Assembly: GCA_014762495.1 (NCBI GenBank)
Contig: JABURT010000094.1
Span: 1 to 41,567, forward strand
DNA: 41,567 nt
Origin: Gammaproteobacteria bacterium
GTDB taxonomy: Bacteria > Pseudomonadota > Gammaproteobacteria > Thiohalospirales > Thiohalospiraceae
Reading direction: 5' to 3'
The translations under genes were made by a program, and so were the position numbers. Position 1 is the first letter of the stretch. Each line of letters starts with the position of its first letter. This document shows, piece by piece, positions 8,571 to 15,658 of this stretch. The notes beneath the pieces were generated by a model. That model was given only the letters and a program-made list of their open reading frames with translations. It had not been told where the DNA came from and did not search any database.

Positions 8571-9773
8571 ATGCCCGCACATCAAAGCAAGTTCTTCAGT
8601 CCCGCAACAGCTCTGCTGGGCCGCCTACGTCTCTCGAGGAAGTTTTTCCTTATCCTGCTGGTCTTCATCATCCCCCTTGCCTATATGAGTTGGGGCGTTG
8701 TGGCGGATAAGCAGCGGCAGGTCCTGTTTCATGAAACCCAATTGAGCGGCCTGCAAAGACTGGACGATACCTCCTCCATCCTGGCAAATCTGGTACGCCT
8801 GCGTGACCTGGGTTATGCCTCGGCACTGGGGTTTCAATCATCCTTTGATGAACCCGATGCGAAGGCAGAAATAGAACAGCGAATAAAACAACTCGCTACT
8901 GCGGATTCAAACAGCAGTCGCCAGCAGTTGGAAGAAGTCATGCACCTCTGGCAAGAATTGAATACCGGCTCAGGTGAAGCCTTACAAAGCCATAGTCTTG
9001 GCTTTCAACTTAGTCTAGCCATACATCAATATCGTCAACGCCTGGCTGAGAACTACCAGCTCCTTCTCGGGACTGACCTGGCCAGTTACCAGTTATCGCA
9101 TGTGGCGGTAGACAGCCTTGCCTATACCGTGGATGTGACAAGTGCCCTGCGCGGACTGGGCAGCGGCATCATTGCACGTGGTCACTACACTCCCGAGAGC
9201 TTTATCAAGATTTCCTACTATGCAGGCGAACTCGATAGTAATCTCGACGAGTTGGCAAGGGCCTTTGCCATCATCGGACATAGTCACCCCCATTTGCTGC
9301 AGCGCAGTGAGCAGGTCCTGAGCGCGGTACGCACATACCTGGAACAGACGCAAAGCCGTGTCATTGAACCCGACGCCTTCGAGATCAGCGCCGCGCGCCA
9401 TGCCCTGAGTGGCCGCGATGTGCTGCAATCCCTCATGCGTCTTCAACAGGAGACGGTCGCGACCCTCAAACAGCGACTGGAACAACAGATCCAGAATCAG
9501 ACCTGGCAGATGTACGAAGTGGTCGGTATCAGCGCGGCGATCATCCTACTGGTCATGTACCTGTTCAGCGGGTTTTACTATTCCATGAAACAGGGGATTC
9601 AGCAGATCAACGGAACCCTGGCCAACATCGCTCGGGGCAACCTGGAGCAACGTGCCGAAGTCCACAGTCGAGATGAAATCCACACCATCGCGGAAAATCT
9701 CAATCACACCGCGGGACAGCTTACCGAGCTGGTAAAAATTGCCTACTCACGCCAGCAGGAGGGCGCCCCATAA
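8571..9773 (+). CDS. Membrane receptor with periplasmic sensor and HAMP domain, no output domain
   Basis: A 400-residue protein with TM1 at about 24-46, a helical periplasmic sensor at about 47-318, TM2 at about 320-340, and a HAMP domain at about 341-395 (LANIARGNLEQRAEVHSRDEI). The layout matches chemoreceptors or sensor kinases, but the frame stops right after HAMP at QQEGAP. No MCP signalling, kinase or GGDEF domain follows in any frame downstream; the next gene encodes a DUF2061 protein. It may signal through a separately encoded partner or be a truncated relic. The ATG at 8571 is about 8 bases after an AAGGA. Confidence 0.8.
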   Translation: MPAHQSKFFSPATALLGRLRLSRKFFLILLVFIIPLAYMSWGVVADKQRQVLFHETQLSGLQRLDDTSSILANLVRLRDLGYASALGFQSSFDEPDAKAEIEQRIKQLATADSNSSRQQLEEVMHLWQELNTGSGEALQSHSLGFQLSLAIHQYRQRLAENYQLLLGTDLASYQLSHVAVDSLAYTVDVTSALRGLGSGIIARGHYTPESFIKISYYAGELDSNLDELARAFAIIGHSHPHLLQRSEQVLSAVRTYLEQTQSRVIEPDAFEISAARHALSGRDVLQSLMRLQQETVATLKQRLEQQIQNQTWQMYEVVGISAAIILLVMYLFSGFYYSMKQGIQQINGTLANIARGNLEQRAEVHSRDEIHTIAENLNHTAGQLTELVKIAYSRQQEGAP

Positions 9774-9856
9774 GCCTACTCCGGGCCGTTAATACATAGG
9801 AAAATCCAATCATATAAATACAAACAAACGATTTTACCTATTAGAAAGTCAGGCCT

Positions 9857-10123
9857 ATGCTGCTCTACATGGCAAACCCGAATGAGGACGGGAGCGTGAT
9901 TAAGACAGCAAGCTTCGCCGTGATGCACTTTATCGTGGCCTTTGGCGTGGCCTATGCCCTCACCGGTGACATCGTCATCGGGGGTGCTGTGGCCATGGTC
10001 GAACCTGCGGTAAATACCGTTGCCTACTACTTTCATGAAAAGATATGGCTAGTGCTTGGCAGGAAACGCGAGGCACAAGCGTTCGGCCACAACCATTCAC
10101 ATGGCAGCTTTTCCTTGAGTTGA
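9857..10123 (+). CDS. DUF2061 small membrane protein
   Basis: An 88-residue protein with the DUF2061 layout: an N-terminal KTASFAVMHFIVAFGVAYALTG segment, a second hydrophobic stretch (IVIGGAVAMVEPAVNTVAYYFHEKIW) and a basic, His-rich tail. The conserved ending YYFHEKIW is typical. Two inner-membrane helices are expected, and no function is established for the family. The start may instead be the ATG at 9869 (MANPNED), since the signal before 9857 is weak. Confidence 0.8.
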   Translation: MLLYMANPNEDGSVIKTASFAVMHFIVAFGVAYALTGDIVIGGAVAMVEPAVNTVAYYFHEKIWLVLGRKREAQAFGHNHSHGSFSLS

Positions 10124-10201
10124 GTCATGCCACAAAGCCATAAAACGCGCCCAATGATGGCAACGGACGGATGACTTTTTATGTTTCTTGTTTAAACTGT
10201 A

Positions 10202-10216
10202 GTGACAAGGTGTCAC
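10202..10216. promoter_or_regulatory. Perfect 15-base inverted repeat upstream of the coiled-coil gene
   Basis: GTGACA-AGG-TGTCAC lies 33 bases before the start of the gene at 10249. Its length and symmetry fit a dimeric repressor operator, but no regulator can be assigned. It could equally form a weak RNA hairpin in the leader. Confidence 0.35.
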
Positions 10217-10248
10217 GATGTTCCAGGAACCGTTCAAGGAGACACGAC

Positions 10249-10512
10249 ATGGCGGATTTAAAAGACGAAATTAACGAACTCCTGTCCGATTTGCAGCAGG
10301 TACGCGATGAACTCAAGGTGCAATTGCATCTGGCCAAGGAAGACATCAAGGACGAATGGGACGAGGTCGAGGGCAATCTCGAGAAGCTGGAAAGCAAGGC
10401 CCGTGATGTCGGCGATACCGCCAAGGAGGCCTCCGAGGATGTCGCCGAGGCCGCCAAACTCCTGGCCGAAGAGGTTAAAAATGGATTTAACAAGATCCGT
10501 AGCCGCTTCTAG
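10249..10512 (+). CDS. Small charged coiled-coil protein
   Basis: An 87-residue protein, almost entirely helical and highly charged (MADLKDEINELLSDLQQVRD and onward). Heptad-like spacing runs through residues 1-55, and an Ala/Glu-rich amphipathic helix at about 56-85 ends in IRSRF. It resembles YtxH-like or LEA-like stress proteins in composition, but no specific family is certain. The start at 10249 is chosen because AAGGAG stands eight bases before it; a frame open from 10171 lacks such a site. A strong intrinsic terminator follows. Confidence 0.75.
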   Translation: MADLKDEINELLSDLQQVRDELKVQLHLAKEDIKDEWDEVEGNLEKLESKARDVGDTAKEASEDVAEAAKLLAEEVKNGFNKIRSRF

Positions 10513-10538
10513 TCACGAACAAAAAATCGATTCCATAC

Positions 10539-10563
10539 AAGGCCCCCAATCGGGGGCCTTTTT
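10539..10563 (+). terminator. Rho-independent terminator
   Basis: AAGGCCCCC pairs perfectly with GGGGGCCTT around an AATC loop and is followed by TTT. It ends the coiled-coil gene transcript and lies between that gene and the convergent Lrp/AsnC gene. Confidence 0.92.
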
Positions 10564-10575
10564 CATCGCTAACGA

Positions 10576-11040
10576 TTATTCAGGAATCGGCAGTGCGGTC
10601 TTGTCCACCACCTTACGCATGACGAAGCTGGAATGAACCCCGCTGACCCCCTCGATGCGCGTGATGCGTTTGAGTAGCAGGTCCTGGTAGGCCTCCATGT
10701 CCTCAACGATGACCTTGAGCTGGTAATCGGCATCCTGGCCGGTGATGAGTAGACACTCCAGCACCTGCGGCAGGGCACTGACCTGTTGCTCGAAATTCTC
10801 GAACCGCTCGGGTGTGTGCCGATCCATGGAGATGTGGATCAGGGCCATTAGGCTAAGCCCCAGTTTTCTGGCATCGACCAGTGCACGGTAACCGAGGATG
10901 TAACCGGCCTCTTCGAGTGCCCGCACCCGCCGCAGGCAGGGCGAGGGTGAGAGGCCGATGCGATCGGCCAACTCCTGGTTGCTTAGGCGACCATTGTCCT
11001 GCAATACCTCAAGGATCTGTCTGTCGTAACGATCAAGCAT
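10576..11040 (-). CDS. Lrp/AsnC-family transcriptional regulator
   Basis: A 154-residue regulator. An N-terminal winged HTH (MLDRYDRQILEVLQDNGRLS, ELADRIGLSPSPCLRRVRAL) is followed by the RAM/AsnC ligand-binding domain (about residues 65-150; ECLLITGQDADYQLKVIVED is the typical core). The start at 11040 matches the family N-terminus; a start at 11055 adds five residues. It is divergent from leuA across 299 bases containing repeated GGCAA motifs, so control of leuA and of itself is likely. The amino-acid effector cannot be told from sequence. Confidence 0.93.
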   Translation of the reverse strand: MLDRYDRQILEVLQDNGRLSNQELADRIGLSPSPCLRRVRALEEAGYILGYRALVDARKLGLSLMALIHISMDRHTPERFENFEQQVSALPQVLECLLITGQDADYQLKVIVEDMEAYQDLLLKRITRIEGVSGVHSSFVMRKVVDKTALPIPE

Positions 11041-11067
11041 GAAATTGGCCCCCATAACCTTGTATAC

Positions 11068-11140
11068 GGCAAATTATATCGGCAACTTTACTATTATAGC
11101 TATATATTGCCTTAATAAGCCCATATTTGAGGCAAATTCG
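11068..11140. promoter_or_regulatory. AT-rich region with repeated GGCAA elements, putative Lrp-type operator
   Basis: Between the divergent regulator and leuA, GGCAAATTATA (11068), GGCAACTTTA (11081), TATATATTGCC (11101, inverted) and GGCAAATTCG (11131) recur in AT-rich DNA inside an otherwise GC-rich genome. Lrp/AsnC proteins bind degenerate, phased AT-rich sites, so this fits an operator array next to the regulator gene. This is inference from pattern and position. Confidence 0.5.
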
Positions 11141-11263
11141 CAAACATCTTTCGCACCAGGCGGCGTAGACTTTCAATCGTGCCTGTTACCGCAGGCGATA
11201 GAGGTTCCCGGCCCACAAGGCCTCCGACCCGGCCCGCACCCCACAAGGGTCTGTGCCAGCAAG

Positions 11264-11310
11264 GTGCCGCTCGCAGGAGCGGCACACCGTTATCACTCTC
11301 CGCAGGAGAG
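11264..11310 (+). promoter_or_regulatory. leuA leader with two GCAGGA-displaying hairpins
   Basis: Hairpin one pairs GTGCCGCTC with GAGCGGCAC (11264-11285, loop GCAG). Hairpin two pairs CTCTCC with GGAGAG (11296-11310, loop GCA). Both carry GCAGGAG (11273 and 11302), the same string that forms the leuA ribosome-binding site at 11327-11333. This could be a CsrA/RsmA-type or other post-transcriptional control element. No leucine-rich leader peptide was found. Confidence 0.45.
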
Positions 11311-11339
11311 ACCTGAGACAAGATCAGCAGGAGCCAGAC

Positions 11340-13022
11340 ATGCAACAGTTTGATCATCGCAAATACGCCGCCGCGCCACGCGTGGAATTGCCCAACCGGC
11401 AATGGCCCGACCGCCATTTGAGCGAGGCCCCGATCTGGGCCAGTGTCGACCTGCGCGATGGCAACCAGGCCCTGCTGGAACCCATGAGCGTGGCACAGAA
11501 GCAAAAGATGTGGGCCCAGTTGGTGAAGATCGGCTTCAAGGAGATCGAGGTGGGCTTCCCCTCCGCCAGCCAGCCGGATTACGACTTCGTGCGCTGGCTC
11601 ATCGAGGAAGAACAAATCCCCGAGGACGTCACCATCCAGGTCCTGGTGCAGGCGCGCGAGGATCTCATCAAGCGCACCTACGAATCCCTTGCCGGCGTGA
11701 AGCGGGCCATCGTCCACGTCTACAACTCCACCTCCACCGTGCAGCGTGAACGCGTGTTCCGCATGGACCGTGAGGCCATCAAGGCCATCGCCGTCAACGG
11801 CGCGCGCATGGTCAGGGAACAGGCGCAAGGCTACCCGGATACCGACTGGCGCTTCCAGTATTCCCCGGAGAGCTTCACCGGTACCGAGATGGACTATGCC
11901 GTCGAGGTTTGCAACGCCGTCATCGACGTGTGGCAACCGACGCCTGAGAGGCCCTGCATTATCAACCTGCCGGCGACGGTGGAGATGGCATCGCCCAACG
12001 TGTTTGCCGATCAGGTGGAATACTTCTCTACCCATGTCCGCCAGCGCGACAGCATCGTGCTCTCGGTGCACACTCACAACGATCGCGGCGGTGCCGTGGC
12101 GGCCGCCGAGCTGGCCCTGCTGGCCGGCGCCGATCGCGTTGAGGGCACCCTGCTTGGTAACGGCGAACGCACCGGCAACATGGACATCGTGACCCTGGCC
12201 ATGAACCTCTATTCCAGTGGCATCGATCCCAGGCTGGATCTCTCCAATCCCGACGAGATCATGCATGTCTACAGCGAGACCACCAACATGCCGGTGCACC
12301 CGCGCCACCCCTGGGTGGGCGAGCTGGTCTACACCGCCTTCTCCGGCAGCCACCAGGACGCCATCCGCAAGTCCTTGCTGATGCAGGGCCGGGACGAGCC
12401 CTGGCAGGTGGCCTACCTGCCCATCGACCCGCGCGACATCGGTCGCGACTACCAGGCCGTGATTCGGGTCAACAGCCAGTCGGGCAAGGGCGGCGTCGCC
12501 TTCGTCCTCGAACGCGATTACGGATTGAGATTGCCGCGCTGGATGCAGATCGAACTGGCGCAGGCGGTGCAAAAGGCGAGCGAGGCGAGTGCCGGCGAGA
12601 TCGGCTCGCAGGACATCCATCGCCTGTTCATGGAGCAGTTCGTACACGATACGGACCCCATGGCCCTGCTCGGCTACGATATCAGTCGCAACGGCCATGA
12701 CCGGGTCGACGCCCGGGTCAGTATCGAATCACGCGAACAGCATCTGGTGGGTGAGGGCGATGGGGCCATGGCCGCCTTCCTCCAGGCCTGGACCGCGCAC
12801 TCGGGACAGGCCGTGCAGATCATCGACTACAGCGAACACGCCCTCGGTGAGGGCAGCGATGCCGAGGCCGTCTGCTACGTGCAGTTGAATGTCGACGGCC
12901 AGCGCTTCGCCGGTGCGGCCTTCGACAGCGACACCGTAAGCGCCTCGCTCAAGGCCGTGGTATCCGCCATCAACCGCGCCTGGCGGATACAGGCGCCCGA
13001 CAGCCTGGTACGCTCGGCATGA
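11340..13022 (+). CDS. leuA: 2-isopropylmalate synthase, long form
   Basis: Condenses 2-oxoisovalerate with acetyl-CoA, the first committed step of leucine synthesis. The 560-residue protein begins MQQFDHRKYAAAPRVELPNR and has the HMGL-like TIM barrel with ASVDLRDGNQAL, the metal-site region LSVHTHNDRGGAVAAAE, VEGTLLGNGERTGNMD, and the C-terminal LeuA dimerisation/regulatory domain from about residue 430. This is the long (type 2) LeuA layout. The ATG at 11340 follows GCAGGAG by six bases. Divergence from an Lrp/AsnC gene suggests amino-acid-responsive control. Confidence 0.95.
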   Translation: MQQFDHRKYAAAPRVELPNRQWPDRHLSEAPIWASVDLRDGNQALLEPMSVAQKQKMWAQLVKIGFKEIEVGFPSASQPDYDFVRWLIEEEQIPEDVTIQVLVQAREDLIKRTYESLAGVKRAIVHVYNSTSTVQRERVFRMDREAIKAIAVNGARMVREQAQGYPDTDWRFQYSPESFTGTEMDYAVEVCNAVIDVWQPTPERPCIINLPATVEMASPNVFADQVEYFSTHVRQRDSIVLSVHTHNDRGGAVAAAELALLAGADRVEGTLLGNGERTGNMDIVTLAMNLYSSGIDPRLDLSNPDEIMHVYSETTNMPVHPRHPWVGELVYTAFSGSHQDAIRKSLLMQGRDEPWQVAYLPIDPRDIGRDYQAVIRVNSQSGKGGVAFVLERDYGLRLPRWMQIELAQAVQKASEASAGEIGSQDIHRLFMEQFVHDTDPMALLGYDISRNGHDRVDARVSIESREQHLVGEGDGAMAAFLQAWTAHSGQAVQIIDYSEHALGEGSDAEAVCYVQLNVDGQRFAGAAFDSDTVSASLKAVVSAINRAWRIQAPDSLVRSA

Positions 13023-13060
13023 GCGTAACACCTGCCCATGGTGATACAGGGGCCTGACTC

Positions 13061-13189
13061 ATGATGTTCTGGATCCTTCTTGGCGTCGTATTACTGTTCG
13101 TGATCGGTTCGGCCACCGCCCTCAATGCCCTCGGCCGAGGCCCCAAGCCGCGAAAGGAAGAACAGGAGACCCACCGCCGGGACGATTAG
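13061..13189 (+). CDS. 42-residue single-span membrane peptide
   Basis: A short frame reading MMFWILLGVVLLFVIGSATA, then a Leu/Gly/Pro linker and a highly charged tail (PKPRKEEQETHRRDD). One transmembrane helix of about 20 residues with a positive-rich cytoplasmic tail is expected. An AGGGG precedes the ATG pair by about 8 bases. It lies 38 bases after leuA on the same strand and may be cotranscribed with it. No family is recognised; the hydrophobic-then-charged layout makes it more than a chance frame. Confidence 0.55.
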   Translation: MMFWILLGVVLLFVIGSATALNALGRGPKPRKEEQETHRRDD

Positions 13190-13272
13190 CCTGTTTCGGT
13201 CATCGTCGTCTAATTCCGTATTTTTACTATGCTCATAGGCACAGTGGGAATAAATGATAAGAGGTGACGATC

Positions 13273-14325
13273 ATGACCGACATCGAGGCAATCCTGGGCG
13301 ACGAGGCCGAGGCCCTGCTTGGCTATGAATGCAAAGGCATCGACAAATCCCGGCTACACGCGCCGGGGCCCGGATTCGTCGACGAGGTGTTAGCCCTGAG
13401 CGACCGCCCCCCGCGCGTGTTACGCGCCATGCAGACGCTTTATAACAATGGGCGCCTGGCCGGCAGTGGCTATCTATCCATCCTGCCGGTGGATCAGGGC
13501 GTCGAACATAGCGGTGGCGCCTCCTTCGCCCCTAATCCACTCTACTTCGACCCCGAACATATTGTAGAGCTGGCATTAGAAGGCGGTTGCAACGCGGTCG
13601 CCTCCACCCTCGGCGTCCTCGGCCGGGTCAGCCGCAAATACGCCCACCGGATCCCCTTCCTGGTCAAGTTCAACCACAACGAATTGCTCACCTATCCGAC
13701 AATGCACGACCAGACCCTGTTCGCCAGCGTGGAGCAGGCCTATGAACTGGGTGCGATGGCGGTCGGCGCCACGGTCTACTTCGGATCCCAGGAATCGCGG
13801 CGTCAGATCGAGGAGGTGAGCGAGGCCTTCGCCCGTGCCCACGAACTGGGCATGGTCTGTGTACTATGGGCCTACCTGCGCAACAGCGCCTTCAAGAAGG
13901 ACGGCGTGGACTATCACACCGCCGCCGACCTCACCGGCCAGGCCAATCACCTCGCCGCCTCCATCGGCGCCGACATCATCAAGCAAAAACAGGCCACCAC
14001 CAACGGCGGTTTCGAGGCCATCGGCTTCGGCAAGACCCATCCCCTGATGTATGACGAATTGATGAAGGGCAACCACCCCATCGATCTGGTGCGTTACCAG
14101 GTGGCCAATTGCTACATGGGGCGGGTCGGCATGATCAACTCCGGCGGCCCCTCGGGTAAGGACGACCTGCACCAGGCCGTACGCACGGCAGTGATCAACA
14201 AACGCGCCGGCGGCATGGGTCTTATCTCCGGACGCAAGGCCTTCCAGAAACCCATGCAGGAAGGCGTTGAATTGCTCAACGCGATCCAGGATGTCTACCT
14301 GTCCGATACCGTGGGCCTGGCCTGA
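13273..14325 (+). CDS. fbaB: Class I fructose-bisphosphate aldolase, FbaB/DhnA type
   Basis: Cleaves fructose-1,6-bisphosphate through a lysine Schiff base; cytoplasmic glycolysis and gluconeogenesis. The sequence shows [32 protein letters not shown], the [12 protein letters not shown] segment with the probable catalytic lysine, [13 protein letters not shown] and a [15 protein letters not shown] phosphate-binding loop. From the ATG at 13273 the length is 350, equal to E. coli FbaB. An upstream GTG at 13264 lies within the AAGAGGTG ribosome-binding site, so ATG is preferred. Its neighbours are not glycolytic. Confidence 0.93.
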   Translation: MTDIEAILGDEAEALLGYECKGIDKSRLHAPGPGFVDEVLALSDRPPRVLRAMQTLYNNGRLAGSGYLSILPVDQGVEHSGGASFAPNPLYFDPEHIVELALEGGCNAVASTLGVLGRVSRKYAHRIPFLVKFNHNELLTYPTMHDQTLFASVEQAYELGAMAVGATVYFGSQESRRQIEEVSEAFARAHELGMVCVLWAYLRNSAFKKDGVDYHTAADLTGQANHLAASIGADIIKQKQATTNGGFEAIGFGKTHPLMYDELMKGNHPIDLVRYQVANCYMGRVGMINSGGPSGKDDLHQAVRTAVINKRAGGMGLISGRKAFQKPMQEGVELLNAIQDVYLSDTVGLA

Positions 14326-14372
14326 TCCTGCATTGTGTTCACAGATTCATGGCGCCGGGCTTGAGAGATGGA

Positions 14373-14394
14373 GGCCTACGCACTATCGTAGGCC
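14373..14394 (+). terminator. Perfect GC-rich stem-loop between aldolase and lipoprotein genes
   Basis: GGCCTACG and CGTAGGCC pair perfectly around CACTAT. No T-run follows, so it may be a weak terminator, a 3' stabilising hairpin or a REP-like element. It sits 47 bases after the aldolase stop and 28 bases before the lipoprotein start. Confidence 0.45.
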
Positions 14395-14421
14395 GACATC
14401 CTGATTCACCCGGACTCCATC

Positions 14422-15243
14422 ATGCGTCTTATCTTCGTCTTTCTGCTGCTCTTCATCACGGCCTGTACCACCACAACCACGCCCACGGTGGAGCCGGAAA
14501 ACCAGAACTATCGACTACGTGGTCTCGACACGCCGGACGGTGTTGGCCTTGCCAGCCAGGACTTCTATTCCGTGTACTATATCTACACGAGTGTCATACG
14601 CGCTCTGGAACTGGACGCAGTCTTGAGCCGCAATGAAACTGAAACAGTAATCAGGCGGGTCATCGACACCCTCAAACAAGGTAATGCAATCCAGCTCATC
14701 GTGCCCCATTTCAAGGGGGGATTCGATCTCCGCGTCACCCTGCGCACCGACTTTCAGATCAGCAAGGACACAAATGCCAACCTGTTAATCGTCTCCAACT
14801 ATGATCCCCGCCTCAACCGCACCGTCACTGGTGATAATCAGAAGGATGCCTATGCCACCTATTTTCTTATGGCGGCGGATAAGCTCATCAAGCATCAATA
14901 CGTTGATCGCCAGATGAGTCCGACTGAACTGAATGCCCTGTCACTGAATGCACTGGCGGATTATTACCTGTTTGATGCCGATCCCGCCAATGATCAACTG
15001 GGGCGAGTCATGCTAGTGAAGGCGATACCGCGCGTCGCGGATGATGCAGAGAAATTTCTCATGTACCTGACCCTGTCGCATTATGAGTTACTTGCTGCGA
15101 ACCCCGACGAGGCAAGGGTGCAATTGGCCCATGCCGAGGCCATTATCAATGCACAGCGCGATGCCAGGCTCCGTCAGAAGATGTCACAACTGTACAGTTA
15201 TGCCGGTGACATCTTGTATTATTACAACCAGTATCATCACTAG
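14422..15243 (+). CDS. Lipoprotein with helical repeat C-terminus, function unknown
   Basis: A 273-residue protein with a lipoprotein signal, MRLIFVFLLLFITAC, acylated Cys at residue 15, and a Thr-rich linker. The middle part is beta-containing and Thr/Asn-rich (GFDLRVTLRTDFQISKDTNA). From about residue 170 it is helical with TPR-like spacing (LMYLTLSHYELLAANPDEAR, LAHAEAIINAQRDARLRQKM). No family is recognised. It probably faces the periplasm on the outer membrane. A small acidic-protein gene follows 17 bases downstream. Confidence 0.75.
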   Translation: MRLIFVFLLLFITACTTTTTPTVEPENQNYRLRGLDTPDGVGLASQDFYSVYYIYTSVIRALELDAVLSRNETETVIRRVIDTLKQGNAIQLIVPHFKGGFDLRVTLRTDFQISKDTNANLLIVSNYDPRLNRTVTGDNQKDAYATYFLMAADKLIKHQYVDRQMSPTELNALSLNALADYYLFDADPANDQLGRVMLVKAIPRVADDAEKFLMYLTLSHYELLAANPDEARVQLAHAEAIINAQRDARLRQKMSQLYSYAGDILYYYNQYHH

Positions 15244-15260
15244 ATCACGGTCTAATCGAT

Positions 15261-15563
15261 ATGTCCAAGCTGGTTATGTTTTATGCCGAGGTCGACGCCA
15301 TCGATGATGCCGAGATCGATGATGAAGACCGCGAAGTGATCCTGATCCTGGTCAAGCAGGCTAGCGATGAAAATAATAACTTTCTCAATGCCCGTCGAAT
15401 TGCCGAACAGGCAGGCTGGCATAATGTTGAGGTCACCCAGGCAGGAGTGGTAGACCCTGATATAGACGATAACGAGGCGGTCTATCTTGCCAAGCAAAGC
15501 GCCATGCAGTTCGGCTATGCCATCCTGCGTTACAACGATATTTTCAGCCAGGACGACAACTGA
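15261..15563 (+). CDS. Small acidic protein of unknown function
   Basis: A 100-residue cytoplasmic protein, very acidic at the N-terminus (VDAIDDAEIDDEDREVILI), with a central helix (NNFLNARRIAEQAGWHNVEV) and a final helix containing AVYLAKQSAMQFGYAILRYN. It is not recognised. It follows the lipoprotein gene by 17 bases and has a weak ribosome-binding site, so it may depend on upstream translation. Confidence 0.65.
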   Translation: MSKLVMFYAEVDAIDDAEIDDEDREVILILVKQASDENNNFLNARRIAEQAGWHNVEVTQAGVVDPDIDDNEAVYLAKQSAMQFGYAILRYNDIFSQDDN

Positions 15564-15658
15564 GTCCTCTCGGTCTCATCCTCCCACATTCCGTTAATCG
15601 GCACGGCCATCCGAACAATGGGGAAGCCTGAATTGTCCGAGTGCGTTATCATGGCAAG

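Noticed and set aside
8571-9856. Frameshifted chemoreceptor
   Set aside because: No methyl-accepting or other output domain sequence is seen in any frame after the stop; truncated form kept as is.
11178-11318. Possible GTG-started leader peptide before leuA
   Set aside because: It would be Pro/Arg-rich with no run of leucine codons, so it does not support attenuation control.
11112-12698. Long open frame (528 codons) on the minus strand opposite leuA
   Set aside because: It mirrors the codon structure of leuA in GC-rich DNA, has no recognisable domain and covers the leuA leader; a shadow of the real gene.
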